64,000 nt of DNA. Source: Botrytis cinerea B05.10. Taxonomy: Eukaryota; Ascomycota; Leotiomycetes; Helotiales; Sclerotiniaceae. Shown here one piece after another: positions 59,501 through 64,000 of this stretch (position 1 is its first letter; every line of letters begins with the position of its first letter). The DNA lies in contig NC_037318.1 in the NCBI RefSeq assembly GCF_000143535.2, forward strand, positions 1,736,001 to 1,800,000, read 5' to 3'. Below the pieces are notes generated by a model. It did not search any database, had not been told where the DNA came from, and worked only from the letters and a program-made list of their open reading frames with translations. Made by a program: the position numbers and the translations under genes.

Positions 59501-61274
59501 CGATTTATGGAGTCGAGAAGTTTCGAAATCGCCAAGAGAATAAAAGAAAATGCATTCATTCCCTCTCTCCACCACTCCACCACACCATTGCTGCATTTTA
59601 ATTACGACGTGAGCCAGGTACGGAACTTCAGGAATCGGGTCAGGGAAGAATGACATTCTCCATCGATTTGAAGAAGGGGGTGGGTTTGATGATAAGATCG
59701 AGTTTGATGACAAGGCAAGATAACAGATCCAAAAATATCCCTTGTTGTGTGTGATGATCACAAGGAATATGAACCCTAGCCATTCAAGTGCCGAGGGACG
59801 GTGGGATCACATGACTAGGAATCTCGTGACATCTATCGTCTTTCATAACGTGACCGTTGGTGCTCCCTAGGCATGGATGGTGGTGTCTTTTGGTGACAGA
59901 ACCAGTCGATTCCAAGCCAAGTCGAGGATGTTGACGCGTTACAAAGACTGTCGAGTCTATAGTATTGACCGTCGAAATGTTGAGAGTATTGAGGCTTTGG
60001 AGGGATTCCTGTCATAGCATATGATAAGAAGCTCAATTGCGCCCGTTAACGGCGGTGATACTGCAGATTGGACCGAGTCAGTCAGATCTAGACGAAGAAT
60101 CGACCATGCCGAGAATTCGAGAGATTGCATACGATGGTCGCGCTGGCACTGGATACTGTACATGATGTGAAAATCAAAAATACCTCAGGTACACACAAAA
60201 GGCGAGTTCTATGGACAAAGCTACCGACACACGGATGATGGCTGTCGTGTCGTCGGTATACATCAAAGCTGCGTATCAACTGGCTCTGGGGAAATCACAA
60301 AGTAAAATAGATGTCAGTTGACTTGGAAATATGAAGATAACAAGATGGAATTTATAATGCCATTCAATCCTTGAGAATTTGGTGTTCCTGGTGTTTCTGC
60401 TCCGAAAGCAGCGACTTTGGTGACTGAAGAAGGAGAATTGATGTCGTTTGCAACTTCTTCATCTGTTCGTGATTCTTCCGACAATTACACAAACCACGAA
60501 AAGCCCTTACTTCCCTTGATATTCTCTTGTCTTCAAGAAAAGACATCTCATCAATCTTCACCGTTCAATAGATCACCATTGCGCATACTTCAGGACTTAC
60601 AACATCTGTCAGGTATGTCTCAATTCTTGTGCATATATTTTAAATTCTTCATTATTCCCCCGCCTTTTCCCCATATGAGAGATGGACATGTCGACTTTGT
60701 TGTCGCGAGTCATCTAAGCGTCAATCTTGAGTTCCACAATTGCACCACCACAATCTCTGCATCTTTTCAACGTCTCCGTCCTTCTATATACATGATCGCT
60801 GGTCTCCAGATGGTCTCCTTTATGGAAATGCTCACCTTCATAGATGCCATGAATTGACGACTCATAGCAGATCGATTGACCAAACAACCACTCTTTCATC
60901 ACGAGCATTGATCATCAGAATATCTACGAGACCATTCTTCAACGTGAGTAATACTCTCGCAGATACCCTTGAAGGTTGAACCTCTCTACTAACCCTTGCA
61001 CAGTACTCCATTCATTTCAATTCAAAGCATTGAACCAGTGAGTAGCACCTTTCTCCTTACACCTACTGGAGCACTTGCGGCAAGACTGCCACCACACCGA
61101 GTCTGCGCTTTCCTATCCAAATATATCGGAATATTGAGCACCTTTTTAGGGGTCAAATTGACAATGTTGATATTTCACTTGAAACCGCTTTTCAAAGTGA
61201 AGACTTGATTTGAACTTTCAATCATTGAACCCTGAGCTCTTGACTAACGTATTGATTTACAGTACCCGATCAAA
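56545..61274. other. Long spacer, no supportable gene before 61275
   Basis: 4.7 kb. Contains a CTGAGCA triplication (about 57183-57203) and a GATAGATG run (about 58634-58655). Short frames at 59163, 59260 and 60417 lack family features. From about 60944 to 61262 the sequence has consensus donors, CTAAC branch sites and acceptors that look like non-coding 5'-UTR introns of the gene at 61275. Confidence 0.45.
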
Positions 61275-61466
61275 ATGGCAACTATCCAAGTCCGCGAAGC
61301 TACACAACAACTAGTTAAGAGACAGAACTGGGCAGCTCGTGAGCCTGGTGTCATTGTTGTCTTCGCCATAGTCTTCATCGTCGCATCTGGACTTATCGGT
61401 CTTCAAATATCTCGATGGATCTCTCGCCATAGGGAAAAGCAAGCAGCAAAGCGTTCAATTGTTTGA
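61275..61466 (+). CDS. Small single-pass membrane protein, 63 residues
   Basis: Open frame MATIQVREATQQLVKRQNWA, then one hydrophobic helix at about 25-47 (GVIVVFAIVFIVASGLIGLQ), ending in a basic cluster (SRHREKQAAKR). The start is supported by a splice acceptor (TTTACAG at 61256-61262, with CTAAC branch site) 12 nt upstream. A second acceptor/donor pair bounds a 34-nt exon at 61004-61037. This is the pattern expected of a real multi-exon transcript with a spliced 5' UTR rather than of a random frame. Topology is probably N-out, tail in the cytosol by the positive-inside rule. No named family was recognised; it resembles the short membrane proteins that fungal annotations leave as hypothetical. 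Confidence 0.7.
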   Translation: MATIQVREATQQLVKRQNWAAREPGVIVVFAIVFIVASGLIGLQISRWISRHREKQAAKRSIV

Positions 61467-62455
61467 TCAAAGCATTCATGACAATACGAAAAGAATTATA
61501 AAGCATGTGGATCTCGTCATCTCAAGGGGTGGGGCGTATAATGTCGATCTCCAGCTTTATTGTAATAATGTGTAGAATCGTGAGGAGGCTTGGGAGTCGA
61601 CGCTTAATCGGCAGGATCCCATTGTGTTGCTGTGTTGCTAAAGGGGCTGAGGATGAGCTCTTGATTTATCGCTCTATTCGATAATTCAGACATGAGGTCC
61701 AAATACTTACTCTAATCAATGGTCATCATGTAGCATCACGTTTTCGCTAGCTCTGATACGTTTCGATATGGGATTTGCGAATGTTCAAAGAGAGCCTAAA
61801 TGTTAAGAACAGGTCACTTTTACTTACCTACTTTCTTGAAAAAATTCAATCTTACCAAACGGTTTCCTTAAGGGAAGTCGAAAAGTCTTGTTTGTCGTCA
61901 TGATAAAAGCCAAGAAAAATGGGGCAAGGTCCCTGCACAACATTATATGCTCCGATTGCCTTGACGGTGTCAACTACTGAAGATCCACGCAAGAATAAGT
62001 AAGGAGCGGCATGAATATATTTGAACTCATTCCTTCAGTGCGAGCAAAAAGGAACCCTTTGCAAAGCCATTGATCTTCACTCAGCGCTGCCAAATTATCA
62101 TCTCGTATGTCATTCTATCTCAGCTAGGATTATGTTGTATTCCAAATCATTCATGACGATATCCCAAGACTTTTCTAGCATGAAGGGCATGACAAGACCT
62201 AACGGTTTCCCTAGTGAGGGGGGTTAGCTGTCAAAGTTTGGTGATCATTTACCTGCAAGCTGCTTAGTCGCACCAGGTGGTGAAAATCATGGTGGTACTA
62301 CTTGTATTCAATCTCTCGGCCCGCAGATCGCAATTAGTACAACACATTTGATATGCGGTGCCTATATTACCACCAACGGCCTCTAACGGTTTCCGACTTC
62401 TTTTCCTTTCCCCTTAACTACCATTTATTCACTGTCATAATTTTTAATCATAATC
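61467..62455. other. Spacer between the small membrane protein and hydrolase genes
   Basis: AT-rich, short frames only. It must hold the hydrolase promoter. Confidence 0.5.
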
Positions 62456-63758
62456 ATGCTTAAACTCTCAGTTGCTGTCGTAGCAGCTAGCTTGGGCTTC
62501 ATTGAAGCCAAGTCTTGCACAGATATCTCCATTCCAATTTCCATTAATGCTCGAAATGGAAACTTCAATATCCCACCTCTTTCTGATTCCATTGCCGTAA
62601 CAAAATTTGCACAAGATTTTCTGAGAAGTGGGCAAAATTACAGTGCATCTATGTTATCAGGATTCACTACGGTAACTGGCCAACACAACATTGCTGCGAC
62701 TGTTTGCGTACCAAGCCAGTCGAGCAACAACTCTGATTCATGGCAATTCCTTACTCATGGACTTGGCTTTGATAGATCGTAAGTACAGAACTGCACTTTC
62801 ACATATACCTACTGATTGTGTGCATAGGTACTGGGACTTGCCATTCAACAACTACAACTACTCATACGTGGATGTTGCTGTTGATCAGTATGGCTATAGC
62901 ACTTTAGCCATTGATCGCCTTGGAATAGGTGAATCCTCAAAAGCTGACCCAACATCAATTATCCAAGCACCTGCCGAGCTTTCAGCAATTGTAGAAGTGA
63001 CGAAATTGCTACGTGCAGGCACTTTGCCAGGCGTCGAGATCTCGGAACCAAACAAGATTGTCCATGTCGGTCATTCTTTTGGTTCAATTCTATCATATGA
63101 ACTCGCTTCGGCATACCCAAATATCACAGACGGACTCATTCTCCAAGGATTCTCCCTTGACGGTTCCGCTGTACCTCAGACATTTGCAGGATTCAACATC
63201 CAATCCGCATCCGTAAATCAACCTTACAAATTCGGCCCTCCTTCCATCGCCTCTCTTTTCGGTTCTGCAATCTCTCAACTGGAAAGTACCTTTAGCAAAA
63301 TCGGATGTTTCTATACCGCCGGCGCAAACAAGGATACAGGTAACATCTACGGCCAAGATCTCGCCGATGGCTATCTCACCTGGGCCAATCTTGGCGCTAA
63401 CCAATTCAACTTCCTCGCGCCCCCATACTACGATCCTAAGATCGGAGAATATACCGAACAACACAAAGAACCCTTTACTACTGGCGAACTTCTCACCCTG
63501 GCTGCGCAACCGGCTTCCGCGCCGGAGTTTGAGGGTCCGGTTCTTGTGGTGACGGGAAATGAAGATGCGATTTTCTGTGGTGGTAATTGTATGGCTGGAG
63601 GAGGAAATGTGCTGGAGAATGTGGGAGAGGCGTTTCCGAAGAGCAGCGAGTTTAGAGCGCACGTGCAGATGGGTTGTGGGCATGCGGTTAATGTGCATTT
63701 TAGTGCGGGGGTGGTGTATCGGGTTATGAATGAGTTTTTGGGGGAGCAGGGGTTTTAG
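62456..63758 (+). CDS. Secreted alpha/beta hydrolase
   Basis: Two exons, 62456-62778 and 62828-63758, joining in frame to 417 residues. A signal peptide is clear (MLKLSVAVVAASLGFIEA). After an N-terminal extension the fold starts with LTHGLGFDRSYWDLPF, where the intron falls at the HG oxyanion strand. The nucleophile elbow is VGHSFGSIL with Ser191. The acid is in VLVVTGNEDAIFCGGNC and the His in QMGCGHAVNVHFSAGV, completing a Ser-Asp-His triad. Multiple N-glycosylation sites (NYS, NIT, NNS) fit secretion. The family of fungal secreted hydrolases is broad (esterase, lipase-like), so the substrate is not predictable. Confidence 0.93.
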
Positions 63759-63952
63759 ATTTGGGGGAGAGGGAAAGGGAGGATGGGGGGTGAGGAAGTT
63801 TGGGGGAATTGTGGGTATGAGAGGAGGTGAGGTGAGGCGATTACGGGACTAGTTATTTATTTGTGTATGTATGGTCTTGGGGTTAATTTGTAGTCTGTAA
63901 TGAATTATGTCAAAGTGGAAGTGGAAGGTATTATGCTTGGGCTTGTGTGTTG

Positions 63953-63973
63953 GGTGTGTGTGTGTGTGTGTGT
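63953..63973. repeat. (TG)n dinucleotide repeat
   Basis: About ten TG units at the 3' flank of the hydrolase gene. Confidence 0.85.
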
Positions 63974-64000
63974 AATATTCGATTGTGTGAGGGGTTGATC

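Noticed and set aside
60417..60857. 146-codon plus-strand frame upstream of the small membrane protein
   Set aside because: No domain, irregular composition, and it ends before the splice signals that lead to the gene at 61275.

Overview
The window is nuclear DNA of a filamentous ascomycete. Genes carry short introns (about 50-80 bp, GT..AG, often with a CTAAC/CTAAT branch site) and monocistronic genes are separated by AT-leaning spacers. The gene set is typically pezizomycotine: a RID/Masc1-type DNA methyltransferase, a HET-domain protein, a 2EXR protein, a DASH subunit and a DOMON-cytochrome b561 protein. Codon use and gene set suggest a leotiomycete such as the Botrytis/Sclerotinia group. 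That placement is inference, not proof.

Layout. 1-4.5 kb: no supportable gene. 4.5-9.2 kb: a Ser/Thr-rich single-pass membrane protein, intron-containing tRNA-Phe(GAA) and tRNA-Asn(GTT), and the small DASH subunit Hsk3, found only by joining three exons. 9.7-14.6 kb, all on the minus strand: a 2EXR protein, a GNAT acetyltransferase (four exons) and a secreted protein with two FAS1 domains. 16.5-18.3 kb: glutamate decarboxylase, with a perfect hairpin just downstream. 19.1-22.8 kb: SRP receptor alpha and YIF1, head to head. 23.8-27.4 kb: the RID-type methyltransferase. 29.2-35.2 kb: peptidyl-tRNA hydrolase 2, a Cys-cluster protein of unknown function and an MFS transporter. 35.8-37.4 kb: DOMON-cytochrome b561. 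37.4-41.2 kb: a gene-poor island. 41.2-44.2 kb: a 993-residue protein of unknown function. 45.8-50.6 kb: alkaline ceramidase (eight exons, one of 16 nt), a cytochrome-b5-domain protein and a WW-domain protein. 51.5-56.5 kb: a HET-domain protein and a KpsF/GutQ-like SIS sugar-phosphate isomerase. 56.5-61.2 kb: long spacer. 61.3-63.8 kb: a 63-residue membrane protein with likely 5'-UTR introns and a secreted alpha/beta hydrolase.

There is no obvious biosynthetic cluster or single multi-gene pathway. Functional themes are secretion and membranes (SRP receptor, YIF1, ceramidase, MFS, DOMON-b561, FAS1) and genome defence or self-recognition (RID, HET). No intact transposon, CRISPR array or rRNA gene was seen. 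Exon joins were worked out by hand from splice signals, reading-frame continuity and known family motifs; every multi-exon join listed keeps frame across all junctions.
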